Source: Methylobacterium radiotolerans JCM 2831 | GTDB taxonomy: Bacteria > Pseudomonadota > Alphaproteobacteria > Rhizobiales > Beijerinckiaceae | Assembly: GCF_000019725.1 (NCBI RefSeq) | Contig: NC_010505.1 | Coordinates: forward strand, 5,068,001-5,132,000 | Length of the DNA: 64,000 bases | Direction of reading: 5' to 3' | Shown: positions 52,278-63,459 of the stretch, piece by piece | How positions within the stretch are numbered: position 1 is the stretch's first letter | Layout: every line of letters starts with the position of its first letter | Made by a program: the position numbers and the translations under genes | The notes under the pieces: generated by a model | The model's database searches: none | What the model saw: the letters and a program-made list of their open reading frames with translations, nothing else | Told to the model about the DNA's origin: nothing

Positions 52278-54574
52278 TCCGGTCTCCGACCGAGGTTGCG
52301 CACGAGCAGGTGGGTCGAGCCGGCGAGGCCGCCGGCCAGGAGCAGGCCGGCGAGGCCGAAGAGGCCGGCGTGAAGCGAGAGCCAGCCCGCCGCGACGCGG
52401 CGGAGGTTGCCCGGGGCCGGGGCCAGGGTCGCCACGTAGCGGGGCTCGGCCGCCGCCTCGACCGCCACGCCGCCGTCGACGGACGAGAGCGCGGCGAGAC
52501 GCCCCGCGGGCCGCGTCCAGACCCGCGGATGGACGAGGCAGGCCACCGCCTCGCGCAGGCCCGCCGAACTCGGCGCCGTCACCAGGGTCACCAGATCGTC
52601 CGGGGCGGGCCCGGTCACGCCCTGGGCCAGGAGAGCGGCGGCGTCCGTCAGGACGGGGGCGGACGGCCGCGCGCCTGACCGCGTCGCGGCCTCGGCCACG
52701 GCGTCGGGCGCGGGGCGCACCAGGGCGCTGCAGGCGGCGAGGCCGTCGGTCCGCAGCACGCGCCGCCGCAGCGCCGGCCCGCTCTCGCGCGCCGGCACGG
52801 CGTCCCGCCCGGCCCAGGCGTCGAACACGGCCCGGGGATCGAGGCCGGCGGCGGCCAGCACGGTGCCGTCGAGGGCCGGGGCGGGCGAGACCACCACGGC
52901 CGGCCCGGAGATCCCGGCCCGGCCGGCCGCGAACGCGAAGGGCAGCACCCGCCCGGCGGCGAGGCCGAGCCGCGCCGCGAGGGTCGCGGCCGCCGCCATC
53001 GTGTCCCGATCGGGATTGGGCACCACGAGGGTCGGGCGCCGGCCGGCCGTCGCGTACGGGAAGGCCTCGGCGACGGTCTCGGCGAGCTCGGGCTGGCGGC
53101 CGATCCGCGCGAGCGGCGGGAGGGTCAGGCGGCTCGTGGCGGCCAGGAACAGCCGCTCGGTCGGCACCGCCGCCTCGTCCGGGCAGGCCCGGTCGTCCCC
53201 GCGCGGCAGCTCCGCGCGGACCGCGATCCGGTTCTGGCCGGGCCGGAGCAGCCGCAGCGGGAGGACCACCGCGCGCCGGGTCATCGCCTCGCCGCCCGGC
53301 CGGCCCAGCGGCGTGCTCGCCGCGGTGGCGCCGTTGATCGCCACGACGATCTGGGCGCCGGGGGCGAGACCGGCCGGATAGGCGGCGTCGAGGTCGAGGA
53401 TCAGCTTGTCGTAATCGGCCGGCATGAAATCGTGCGGCAGCGCGAGGTCGAAGGCGATCCGGTGGGTGCGCGCGGCGACGTGGGCGTCCGGGATGCCGAG
53501 ATCCGCGAAGGTCAGGGTCTCGCCCCCGGAGACCGCGCGGCCGCCCACATCGGCCAGGGCCCGGCGGCCCTGCGGCGTCCCCGGCCGGTCGGCGCGCGCG
53601 AGATCCTCGAGCTGCCCCAGGGCCGCGGTCACGTCGGCGTCCTCCGGCCCGGTGACGACCAGGACCGGGCGACGCTCCGCGTTCCGCGGCAGCAGGGCGA
53701 GGCGCGGCCCGGTCACGGGGCCGAGCGGCGCCAGATCCAGGCTCGCGGCCAGTTCGGAGACGCGCCCGACCGCGAGCGCCAGCCCGTCGCCGGCCTCGAC
53801 GGCCGGCGCGAACTCCGCCGCGGGCTGCCGGAAGCCCCCGAGGAGAACCGCGGCCTGCAGGGCGGCGAGCGCCCGCTCCACGGCGCGCGGGCTGAGCTTC
53901 CCGCCGGTCTGGAGCAGCCGGATCGGCACCGCTCCGTCGGGGCCGCCGCCGATCGCCGCCAGATCGGCCGGCGCCTGCGGGCCGTCCGTGACCGCGAGGA
54001 GGCCGGTCGTCTCGGGGTCGATCTGCGTCCACAGCTCGTAGGTCGCCGGGACCGCGCAGTCGACGCGGTGGCGCTGCGCCACGGCGATGTCGATCCGGTT
54101 GAAGCCCCGGGCCAGCGTCCCCGCGGGCAGGTCGAAGGCGAGGCTGCGGAGACCGCGGCTGCCGTCGATCGCGCCGCTGCCGAGGGCGGCGCCGTTGACG
54201 CTGAGCGTCAGCCGCGCGGTGTCGGGCAGGATCGAGACCGCGGCCATGTAGCCGACCTGGAAGCGCCCGCCCGCCCGCGCCTCGGCCTCGGTGGCGTAGA
54301 AGGCGAAGCTCAGGCGGCCGTTCTCGCCCCAGAGCCGCATGGGTTCGGCGATCGACGGCAGCCGCCGGAGGGTCGGACCGCGCTCGGCGACGACCGGGTC
54401 CGCCGCGCCGGCCGCGGTCGGGGGCGGCGCGGCGGGCGCGGCGACCGGCGCCCGCTCGGGCGACGGCAGCGTCAGGACCGGGGCCGCCCCGACCCCCGAG
54501 AAGGTCTGGGCCGAGGCGCCGGCGGCGCAGGTCAGGAGGCCGGCCGCGAGGACCGGGCGAAGGCCGTGACGCAT
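52274..54574 (-). CDS. bcsB: Cellulose synthase regulatory subunit BcsB
   Basis: 766 residues. A signal peptide (VLAAGLLTCAAGASAQ) is followed by a Pro/Ala spacer and the BcsB body with two carbohydrate-binding and two flavodoxin-like modules (LRLWGENGRLSFAFYATEAE-type start, LPRGDDRACPDEAAVPTERL). The C terminus has one membrane anchor (HAGLFGLAGLLLAGGLAGST) that packs against BcsA. It guides the nascent glucan through the periplasm. The gene is 7 bp downstream of bcsA. Confidence 0.93.
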   Translation of the reverse strand: MRHGLRPVLAAGLLTCAAGASAQTFSGVGAAPVLTLPSPERAPVAAPAAPPPTAAGAADPVVAERGPTLRRLPSIAEPMRLWGENGRLSFAFYATEAEARAGGRFQVGYMAAVSILPDTARLTLSVNGAALGSGAIDGSRGLRSLAFDLPAGTLARGFNRIDIAVAQRHRVDCAVPATYELWTQIDPETTGLLAVTDGPQAPADLAAIGGGPDGAVPIRLLQTGGKLSPRAVERALAALQAAVLLGGFRQPAAEFAPAVEAGDGLALAVGRVSELAASLDLAPLGPVTGPRLALLPRNAERRPVLVVTGPEDADVTAALGQLEDLARADRPGTPQGRRALADVGGRAVSGGETLTFADLGIPDAHVAARTHRIAFDLALPHDFMPADYDKLILDLDAAYPAGLAPGAQIVVAINGATAASTPLGRPGGEAMTRRAVVLPLRLLRPGQNRIAVRAELPRGDDRACPDEAAVPTERLFLAATSRLTLPPLARIGRQPELAETVAEAFPYATAGRRPTLVVPNPDRDTMAAAATLAARLGLAAGRVLPFAFAAGRAGISGPAVVVSPAPALDGTVLAAAGLDPRAVFDAWAGRDAVPARESGPALRRRVLRTDGLAACSALVRPAPDAVAEAATRSGARPSAPVLTDAAALLAQGVTGPAPDDLVTLVTAPSSAGLREAVACLVHPRVWTRPAGRLAALSSVDGGVAVEAAAEPRYVATLAPAPGNLRRVAAGWLSLHAGLFGLAGLLLAGGLAGSTHLLVRNLGRRPE

Positions 54575-54581
54575 CGGGACC

Positions 54582-57374
54582 TCAGGCGGCGGAGCGGATG
54601 GCGGCGGGATCGGCGGGCGCGCGGACGAGCGCGCGGAAGTCGGGGCCGCGGACGATGTCGGCGGCGCGGGCCGGCTCGGGGCGCTCGGCGCCGGCGAGGG
54701 CGAAGATCCCCGCGAGCCAGGCGGCCGGGTCGAGGCGCGGCTCGGGAGCGTCCGTGCCGGATGCCGCGGCGGGGGCCTCGGCCGCGGCGAGCCTGGCGAC
54801 CGCCTGCCTCCACGCCGCTTCCGTCAGCGGCATCGCGACGGAGACGTCCGGCTCGGCCGCCGGGAGCGGGGTCGGCGCCGGCGCGGGCGCGGGCGCGGGC
54901 GCGGGCACGGGCTTGGCCGGCGCCGGCTCGGCGGTCGCCGGGGCGCCGACCGGAGCGGTCACCGCGACGGGCGCCGGCACCGCCGGGGCGGCGGCCGCGG
55001 CAGCCCGCTCGGCGACGGGCACGTCGACGACCGGCAGGGGGATCGACGCCGCCTGCGGGATCTCCGCGGGGGCCGCCGGCGCCGGGACGATCGCGGCCGG
55101 GACCTCCGGAGCGGCCGCCGGAGCGGCGCCGCGGTCCCGGAGCGCGTAGGTGACGGCCCGGACCGGCTCGGTGATGCCCCAGGCCAGGAAGCGGAGGCTT
55201 CCGGAGAGCAGGTCCTTCGGCCGGCGCCGGCCCGACAGGAACGCCTGCAGGGCGGAGACGTCGCCGTAGATCAGCTCGGCCAGCCCGCGGAACAGCGGGG
55301 CGCCGGCTTCCGCAGGCGCGACTTCCCACGCGACCTCCCAGGTGTCGCCCGACAGGCCGGCGCGCGGGCGGAAGGCGAGAACGGCGCCGGACCCCTCGGC
55401 GAGGACGATCCGGCCCGGGCTCCCGGCCTCGGCCGCGGCCGGCCAGGTCGACCCGTCGCAGCGGCGCAGGCGGCAGCCCTCGGCGGAGGCGCGCTCCACC
55501 ACGACCTCGAACACGGCGCCGCCGACCGACGCGACGGCGCGCCGGTTCACCGGCAGGCTGTGGCTGCGCTCGGTCTGACGGCGCTCGGCCACGACGCCGA
55601 GGGCCGCGCCCGCGATGACGAGGTTGAACAGGCACCAGAGCCCGACGACCAGCATCAGGCTGGTGACGCCCGGCTCGTAGAGGTAGCGCCACGCGGCCGT
55701 CGCGCAGCCCGCCGCCAGCGCCCCGAAGATCGCGAAGAACGGCCACGCCAGCCCCGACAGGTGGTCGCGGTCGAGCCCGAGGCCCTTGTTGGTGACGGTG
55801 AAGCTCGGCTTGCGGGGCGACAGCACCACCGAGACGATGGAGCGGGCGAGGTAGACGCCCTGCACGTACTCGTAGAGTTCGGAGACCCACGGCCAGCGCA
55901 CGTGCCCGTAGAGGTAGTTCTGCATCATCATGTTGGCGACCACGTAGGTCGCCGTGTAGACCAGCGCCTCGTCGATCGAGGAGACGAAGATCTTCACATC
56001 GAAGAAGATGTGCAGCAGCGGCGCGAGCATGAAGATCAGGCGCGGCAGCGGGAAGAACCAGAAGGTCATGCTCGACAGGTAGCAGAGCCTCTGGATCGGC
56101 TTCAGGCCGCGCTTGAACAGCGGATTCTTCAGGAGCATGATCTGGAACATGCCCTGGCACCAGCGCGCCCGCTGGCCGATGAAGTCGGCGAAGGTCTCGG
56201 GCTGGAGGCCGGCGATCAGCGGCCGGTCGACATAGGCGCTGGTCCATCCGCGGGCGTGCAGCTCGAAGGCGGTCTCGCAATCCTCCGTGATCGTGACGCC
56301 CGAGAACCCGCCGACCGCGTCGAGGGCGCTCCGCCGGAGGAGCGCGGCCGAGCCGCAGAAGAACGAGCCGTTCCACTTGTCGAGGCCGGCCTGCGTGACC
56401 CCGTAGAACATCTCGTTCTCGGACGGCATCCGGGTGAAGGTCCGCAGGTTCCGCTCGATCGGGTCCGGGTTGATGAAGACGTGCGGGGTCTGCACCAGGA
56501 ACAGCTTCGGGTCGCGGGCGAACAGGCCCACGGTCTCCCGCAGGAACGGCCGGAACGGCGCGTGGTCGGCGTCGAGCACCAGAACGAGGTCGGCGCGGGC
56601 CTGGGTCAGGCCGTTGTTGAGGTTGCCGGCCTTGGCGTGCGCGTTGCGCGCCCGGGTCAGGTAGCGGACGCCCAGCCCGGCGCAGAGCGCCTGCAGCGCG
56701 GCGCGGCGGGCCCGCGCCGCGCCGGCCCTGGCGGGGTCCGGGTCGGCGCATTTCTGGTCCGTGCCGCCGTCGTCCAGCAGCCAGACGGTGGCGCGGCCGG
56801 CCGGGTAGTCGAGGTTGCGCGCCGCCGCCAGCGTGAGGCCCAGGATCTCGGCGGATTCGTTGTAGGACGGAATGAAGATGTCGACGGTGGGAAGGTCCGC
56901 CTCGGGCAGGACCGGCGCGGCGCCGCGGGCCAGCGGCGCGACGTTGATGATCAGGCTGACCGTGAGGATCAGCACGCAGTAGAGTTCCGCCAGCGCCAGC
57001 ACGACGCCGAGCCCGAAGCTGACGGGATCGTCGAGGGTCGGCAGCGTGCCGGTCACCCGCCAGTAGGCGTAACGGATGACCACGGCCGTGCCGAGCGCCA
57101 GGAAGGCCATCCGGGCGAGGCCCCGGCGGGGGAACAGCAGCCAGAGCGCGAGCATCCCGGCTCCGGCGGCGGCGCAGAGCACGCCCTGGGCCGTCAGGCC
57201 CACCGGCTGCGTCAGGAAGCCGAGGGCGAGGGCGGCGCAGAGCGCCCAGGTCGCCCACAGGAGGGCCATCAGGAGGCGCGGGCGCGCCGCCGGGGCGCCC
57301 GTGATGGCGCCCGGGATGGCGGTTGGAAGGGCCTGGGCGGGCGCCGGGCCGCCGAGGGGCGTCGCGCGGGCCAT
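54582..57374 (-). CDS. bcsA: Cellulose synthase catalytic subunit BcsA
   Basis: 930 residues from the ATG at 57374 (TGATG overlap with bcsS). Membrane helices flank a GT2 domain with LLDDGGTD, LDADHAPF (DxD), TITEDCETAFE and QRARW (about residue 402). It polymerises UDP-glucose into beta-1,4-glucan and threads it through the membrane. The PilZ domain begins near 600: the first c-di-GMP motif is intact (ERRQTERSH), but the second reads RASAEG where (D/N)xSxxG is expected (Arg at about 627). Residues about 760-930 form an unusual Ala/Pro-rich C-terminal extension. Family members are normally 730-890 residues. Confidence 0.95.
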   Translation of the reverse strand: MARATPLGGPAPAQALPTAIPGAITGAPAARPRLLMALLWATWALCAALALGFLTQPVGLTAQGVLCAAAGAGMLALWLLFPRRGLARMAFLALGTAVVIRYAYWRVTGTLPTLDDPVSFGLGVVLALAELYCVLILTVSLIINVAPLARGAAPVLPEADLPTVDIFIPSYNESAEILGLTLAAARNLDYPAGRATVWLLDDGGTDQKCADPDPARAGAARARRAALQALCAGLGVRYLTRARNAHAKAGNLNNGLTQARADLVLVLDADHAPFRPFLRETVGLFARDPKLFLVQTPHVFINPDPIERNLRTFTRMPSENEMFYGVTQAGLDKWNGSFFCGSAALLRRSALDAVGGFSGVTITEDCETAFELHARGWTSAYVDRPLIAGLQPETFADFIGQRARWCQGMFQIMLLKNPLFKRGLKPIQRLCYLSSMTFWFFPLPRLIFMLAPLLHIFFDVKIFVSSIDEALVYTATYVVANMMMQNYLYGHVRWPWVSELYEYVQGVYLARSIVSVVLSPRKPSFTVTNKGLGLDRDHLSGLAWPFFAIFGALAAGCATAAWRYLYEPGVTSLMLVVGLWCLFNLVIAGAALGVVAERRQTERSHSLPVNRRAVASVGGAVFEVVVERASAEGCRLRRCDGSTWPAAAEAGSPGRIVLAEGSGAVLAFRPRAGLSGDTWEVAWEVAPAEAGAPLFRGLAELIYGDVSALQAFLSGRRRPKDLLSGSLRFLAWGITEPVRAVTYALRDRGAAPAAAPEVPAAIVPAPAAPAEIPQAASIPLPVVDVPVAERAAAAAAPAVPAPVAVTAPVGAPATAEPAPAKPVPAPAPAPAPAPTPLPAAEPDVSVAMPLTEAAWRQAVARLAAAEAPAAASGTDAPEPRLDPAAWLAGIFALAGAERPEPARAADIVRGPDFRALVRAPADPAAIRSAA
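54883..54906. repeat. 6-bp tandem repeat (GCGGGC)x4 in the bcsA 3' region
   Basis: Four perfect copies, followed by one variant, encode an Ala-Pro run in the C-terminal extension of BcsA. It is a likely site of slippage in multiples of six, hence without frameshift. Confidence 0.8.
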
Positions 57375-58117
57375 CAGAAGCCCGTCCGCATGTCGAGGGC
57401 GGTGTAGAGGCCGCCCTTGCGCACGTGGTCGTGGACGTAGCCGGCCGAGAGGCCGAGCTGCACCGCGCCGATCTGCATGCCGCTCAGATGCGCGCCGACC
57501 CGCCACTGCCGGTAGTAGTCGTCCCCGAGGGCGGCGAATTCCGGCCCGACATAGCCGCCCGCCAGCGCCGCGATGCCGAAGCGGACGCGGCCGTAATAGG
57601 CGTTGAACGCGGTGCTGTAGGTGCCGGTCGCGTGGAACATCGTGAAGGCGGTCGGCCGGGCGTAGTAGTCGAGCGCCGTCTTCAGGCCGACGCCCGTGCG
57701 GGCCACCGTCTCGGTCAGCCCGGATTGCGCGACCTCGTCGCGGCGCACGGCCAGGCCCACGAAGCCGCTGAGCACGCTGTCCGGGCCGACGAGGGCGTAG
57801 CCGGCCATCGCGGCGAGGTCGGCCTGCTGGCCGACGGCGCGGGGGGCGCCGGGGCTCTCGGCCCGGTACGATCCGATCAGCCCGTCGACCCGCACGCGGA
57901 CGCCGCTGGTGAGCAGGTCGCCCGCCGGAGCGGCCGTCACGGTGGCGCTGGCGAACTGCGACCCCTGCGAGGCGATCGCGGCCGAGGTGTCGACGGCGAC
58001 GATCCAGGCATCCGGGCCGGCCGGCGTCTCGGCCCCGGTATACCAGTCGGCGGCCCGGGCCGCGGGGCATCCCGCCGCGGCCAGGGCCGCGGCCCACCCG
58101 ATGAGGCTGCGATGCAT
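57374..58117 (-). CDS. bcsS: Cellulose biosynthesis protein BcsS
   Basis: 247 residues. A signal peptide (MHRSLIGWAAALAAAG to ARAA) precedes a barrel-like mature domain with repeated strands (DWYTGAETPAGPDAWIVAVD, VGQQADLAAMAGYALVGPDS, GLYTALDMRTGF at the C terminus). It matches the BcsS family, outer-membrane proteins found with alphaproteobacterial bcs genes, and ends in phenylalanine as barrels do. It is first in the operon: its stop and the bcsA start share one base (TGATG). It may replace BcsC as the exit pore, which is inference. Confidence 0.83.
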   Translation of the reverse strand: MHRSLIGWAAALAAAGCPAARAADWYTGAETPAGPDAWIVAVDTSAAIASQGSQFASATVTAAPAGDLLTSGVRVRVDGLIGSYRAESPGAPRAVGQQADLAAMAGYALVGPDSVLSGFVGLAVRRDEVAQSGLTETVARTGVGLKTALDYYARPTAFTMFHATGTYSTAFNAYYGRVRFGIAALAGGYVGPEFAALGDDYYRQWRVGAHLSGMQIGAVQLGLSAGYVHDHVRKGGLYTALDMRTGF

Positions 58118-58345
58118 GTCGATACGCTACGTGACTTGCAGGACACCGACAGAATCCGGCCTCTATCCCTAACCACCCCTTTCCGCGACGCGGACAATAC
58201 AGAGCGAAGAAGGACTAGGCCGCTATTAGGCGGTTTCCTCGCAGTCGATCCAGTAGACGCCGCAAGATCTCGCCGGGACCGCGCAGCACCCGCAGGCATT
58301 CCTCCGCGGCCCGGCGATGCCCACAGGCTGTGGACGGGCCGGCCG

Positions 58346-58369
58346 GGACTAGGCCGGCCGGCCTAGTCC
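58346..58369. promoter_or_regulatory. 24-bp perfect palindrome at the 3' end of the LuxR-type regulator gene
   Basis: GGACTAGGCCGG (58346-58357) is followed directly by its exact complement. The stop codon TAG of the response regulator (58351-58349) lies inside it. On RNA it would form a very stable hairpin (loop from the centre), perhaps a 3' stabiliser or a terminator separating this gene from bcsS 230 bp away. There is no T tract. Confidence 0.6.
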
Positions 58370-59019
58370 GGCGAGGATCCGCGGGCCGGTGGCCGCCGCG
58401 GCCGCCCGGTTGGCGACGCCGAGGGTGCGCAGGAGGGCGGCGACGTGCACCTTCACGGTGCCCTCGCCGAGATCGAGTTCCCGGGCGATCTCCTTGTTGG
58501 AGCGCCCGGCCACGATGCGTTCGAGCACCTCCCGCTGCCGGCGGGTCAGCGACACCTCGCCGACCGGCGGCGCGGCCGCGCTGGGCGGCGGGTCCGCCAT
58601 GAAGGGCGGCACGTAGATCGCGCCGTCGAGGATCGCCGAGACCGCCCGCAGCACTTCCGCGGTCCCGAGGGTCTTGGGCACGTAGCCGTGGCTGCCGGCG
58701 GCCAGCGCCGTCAGCACGTCGGCCCGGGCGGTGGAGGCCGAGACGATGGCGGCCTTGACCGCCGGGTAGCATTCCCGCACCGCCGCCACGGAGCCCGCGC
58801 CCGCCATGCCGGGCATCTGCAGGTCGAACAGCGCCAGGGCGGTCTCGGGCGTCCCCGAGAGGGCGGCCAGCGCCTCGTCCAGGCTCGCCGTCTCGATCAC
58901 CCGCGCGAAGCCGAGCTGCCGGGACAGCAGCGACGCCATGGCGAGGCGGAAGAACTCGTCGTCGTCGGCCAGGATCGCGACGCGGCCCTCGGCGCCGGCG
59001 CCCGGTCGGGTCGTCGTCA

Positions 59020-59020
<1 letters not shown>
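58349..59020 (-). CDS. NarL/FixJ-type response regulator with LuxR HTH
   Basis: 223 residues. The receiver has ADDDEFF, the phosphoacceptor in [13 protein letters not shown] (about D63) and the lysine in [12 protein letters not shown] spacer leads to a LuxR helix-turn-helix ([20 protein letters not shown], then [20 protein letters not shown]). Its ATG overlaps the hybrid kinase stop by one base-set (TCAT on the + strand, i.e. ATGA), so the pair is co-expressed and probably cognate. It is the likely DNA-binding output, and the nearest target is the cellulose operon promoter just downstream. Confidence 0.92.
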
Positions 59021-61764
<2,744 letters not shown>

Positions 61765-61910
61765 GGGCGGGCGCGGGACTGTGCGCGCGGGCGCAGTGTC
61801 GTGGCAGAAGGTTAACCGGCTCTTTACCTTAACCGAGAATGTATTTGTCTCTATTAGGTCGGTGTGGGTGTCTATAGTCGAGATGAAGTCGTCCTGCCCG
61901 CGAGGGCACC

Positions 61911-62222
61911 ATGCGTGAGGCCGGCGACCGCCGCGCGGCGCCCCGCTTTCCGGTCACGCTCTCCGCTCGGGTCCGGGACGCGGGGCGCAGCTATCGGGCG
62001 GCGATCCTCGACGTCAGCGCGGGCGGCCTGCTCATGGCGATGCCCGACGCGTTCGCGGCCGCGCCCGGAACGGAGCTGGTGATCGACGCGGCGATCCTCG
62101 GGACCGTGCGCGCCCGCGTCGTGACGACCAGCGCGCGCGGGGTCCATGTCCAGGTCGACGCGGATGCAGAGGCCTACAGCCTCGCCGTGCAGCGGGTCTC
62201 GCGGATCGCGCGATCCTGGTAG
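61911..62222 (+). CDS. Stand-alone PilZ-domain protein
   Basis: 103 residues, essentially one PilZ domain. Both c-di-GMP-binding motifs are intact: RRAAPRF (RxxxR) at residues 7-13 and DVSAGG ((D/N)xSxxG) at about 34-39. A GCGAGGG ribosome-binding site precedes the ATG by 4 bp. It is divergent from the hybrid kinase, 146 bp apart. As a c-di-GMP receptor at the edge of the cellulose locus, it could regulate the synthase or the kinase; no direct evidence. Confidence 0.92.
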   Translation: MREAGDRRAAPRFPVTLSARVRDAGRSYRAAILDVSAGGLLMAMPDAFAAAPGTELVIDAAILGTVRARVVTTSARGVHVQVDADAEAYSLAVQRVSRIARSW

Positions 62223-62230
62223 CGCCGCGC

Positions 62231-62755
62231 TCAGGTGTTGAAGTCGAGCAGCCGGGAACTGGCGAAATCGGTGTTGCGGGCGCCGTCGCTGCCGTAGCCG
62301 ATGGTCCGGCTCTGCGTCCGCTGCATCTGCTGGATGAAGGAGGCCAGCGTCTCGCTGGGGCTGAGGCGCGCGTCGCCCGACGCGGTCGGGTCCTGGGACG
62401 CGTCGGGAGTTCCGGTGGTCGCGGAACGCGCCGGTTGCGCGGCCGGTCCATCCGCCGGATCGGCGGTCGCCCCGGCCTCGGGCGCGGTGAGCAGCTGGCG
62501 GAGCACGCCGCCCTGGTCGCCGGTGATCCGGCCGGCGGTGATCTGGTTGTCGATCAGGGCGTCGATGCGGTCCCGGATCCGGGCCGGGTCGAGAGCCGGC
62601 GCCGCGGGGGCCGTCGCGGCGCTGCTCGACGCCGCCCGGGCCGCCTCGCCCGCCACGACGCCAGTCACCGGTTCGGCGTGCGGGGTGCTGCCGTCGAGAA
62701 CGCGCGGCGTCAGGGACGTGCTGAGCCCGGCGGGCGGTCCTGACACGGCATTCAT
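62231..62755 (-). CDS. Hypothetical Ala/Pro/Thr-rich protein
   Basis: 174 residues from the ATG at 62755 (GTG 62767 is also open). Most is low-complexity, but a central helical segment (IRDRIDALIDNQITAGRITG, then DQGGVLRQLL, about 65-95) and a C-terminal part (SPSETLASFIQQMQRTQSRT, then SSRLLDFNT) look structured. The central segment resembles short helical motifs in uncharacterised alphaproteobacterial proteins. No signal peptide. It is convergent with the PilZ gene, 8 bp apart. Confidence 0.68.
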   Translation of the reverse strand: MNAVSGPPAGLSTSLTPRVLDGSTPHAEPVTGVVAGEAARAASSSAATAPAAPALDPARIRDRIDALIDNQITAGRITGDQGGVLRQLLTAPEAGATADPADGPAAQPARSATTGTPDASQDPTASGDARLSPSETLASFIQQMQRTQSRTIGYGSDGARNTDFASSRLLDFNT

Positions 62756-63459
62756 CGCGGCACGCACACACCCCAGAGGCCCTACGACAGCCCCCGGGTA
62801 TGGTCGGTTAGTGTTAAGGCTGCCTTACGGGGCGCCGGCCCGTCCGGCCGGGGCTGCTCGGCCAAGGGTGCCCGACAAGGCTGCCCGGCCAGGCTATCCG
62901 GTGAGGACCGTCCGGCCGGGCCCTCGGCAGCGCGCGTCGGGGAACGAACGTCTCCAGCCCGCCTCTTTTTTGTTGTCGCTCCGTCCCAGCGTGGCGGGCG
63001 CCGGGCCGGGCTGGAGCCGAAAAATTTCGGCGTTCCAGGACCCGCGCGCGCGAGATAAATATCGTCGAAGACTTTCTGCTAAAAAGACGAGTGCTGTAGA
63101 GAACGTATCGTATTTACAAATAATATATTTGTCTTCCGTGTTGAGGTCTTGACTTCGGCAGAGGCTTGTCTGCTGATGCAGGCTTGCAGGGCAGTGCCGC
63201 CAGTCAAGTGGTGAACGCTGGATGCAAGATCAATTCTCGGTTGTTTCTCCTCGTGTTTCGCGGAGCGGCAGGTCCCCGCGAGTCTGTCGCCGTCCCGGTG
63301 TCTTGGCCCACGAACCCGTCGCCCGGTCCGCCGGAGGTGGAGCCCGTCGGGACCGTCCCGGACCCGCCGGGCGGTGACCGGAGGCGGGGCCGAGGGCCGT
63401 CCGCCTCTCCGCACGAACGCGCGCGTGCAGACAGCCGTGCAACGGAAGCGCGTCGGGTC
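62756..63459. other. Long intergenic region with an AT-rich core
   Basis: About 700 bp. The stretch 63050-63170 is sharply AT-rich against the genome average and includes the dyad annotated separately. Minus-strand open frames here mirror the downstream gene and are not supported. The remainder shows nothing recognisable. It probably carries the promoter of the ABM-domain gene. Confidence 0.45.
63116..63132. promoter_or_regulatory. AT-rich inverted repeat ACAAATA-ATA-TATTTGT
   Basis: A perfect 7-3-7 dyad in the AT-rich core, 328 bp upstream of the ABM-domain start. The size and composition suit a regulator operator or a UP-like element. No regulator is identified. Confidence 0.4.

Noticed and set aside
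57323..58366. A 347-codon + strand frame over bcsS and its promoter
   Set aside because: Antisense to bcsS with its signal peptide and BcsS features; no ribosome-binding site or domain.
61810..61834. GGTTAA...TTAACC repeat between the hybrid kinase and PilZ genes as a CtrA site
   Set aside because: CtrA sites need TTAA-N7-TTAA; the spacing here is 13 bp. It may still be regulatory, but there is no basis to name a regulator.
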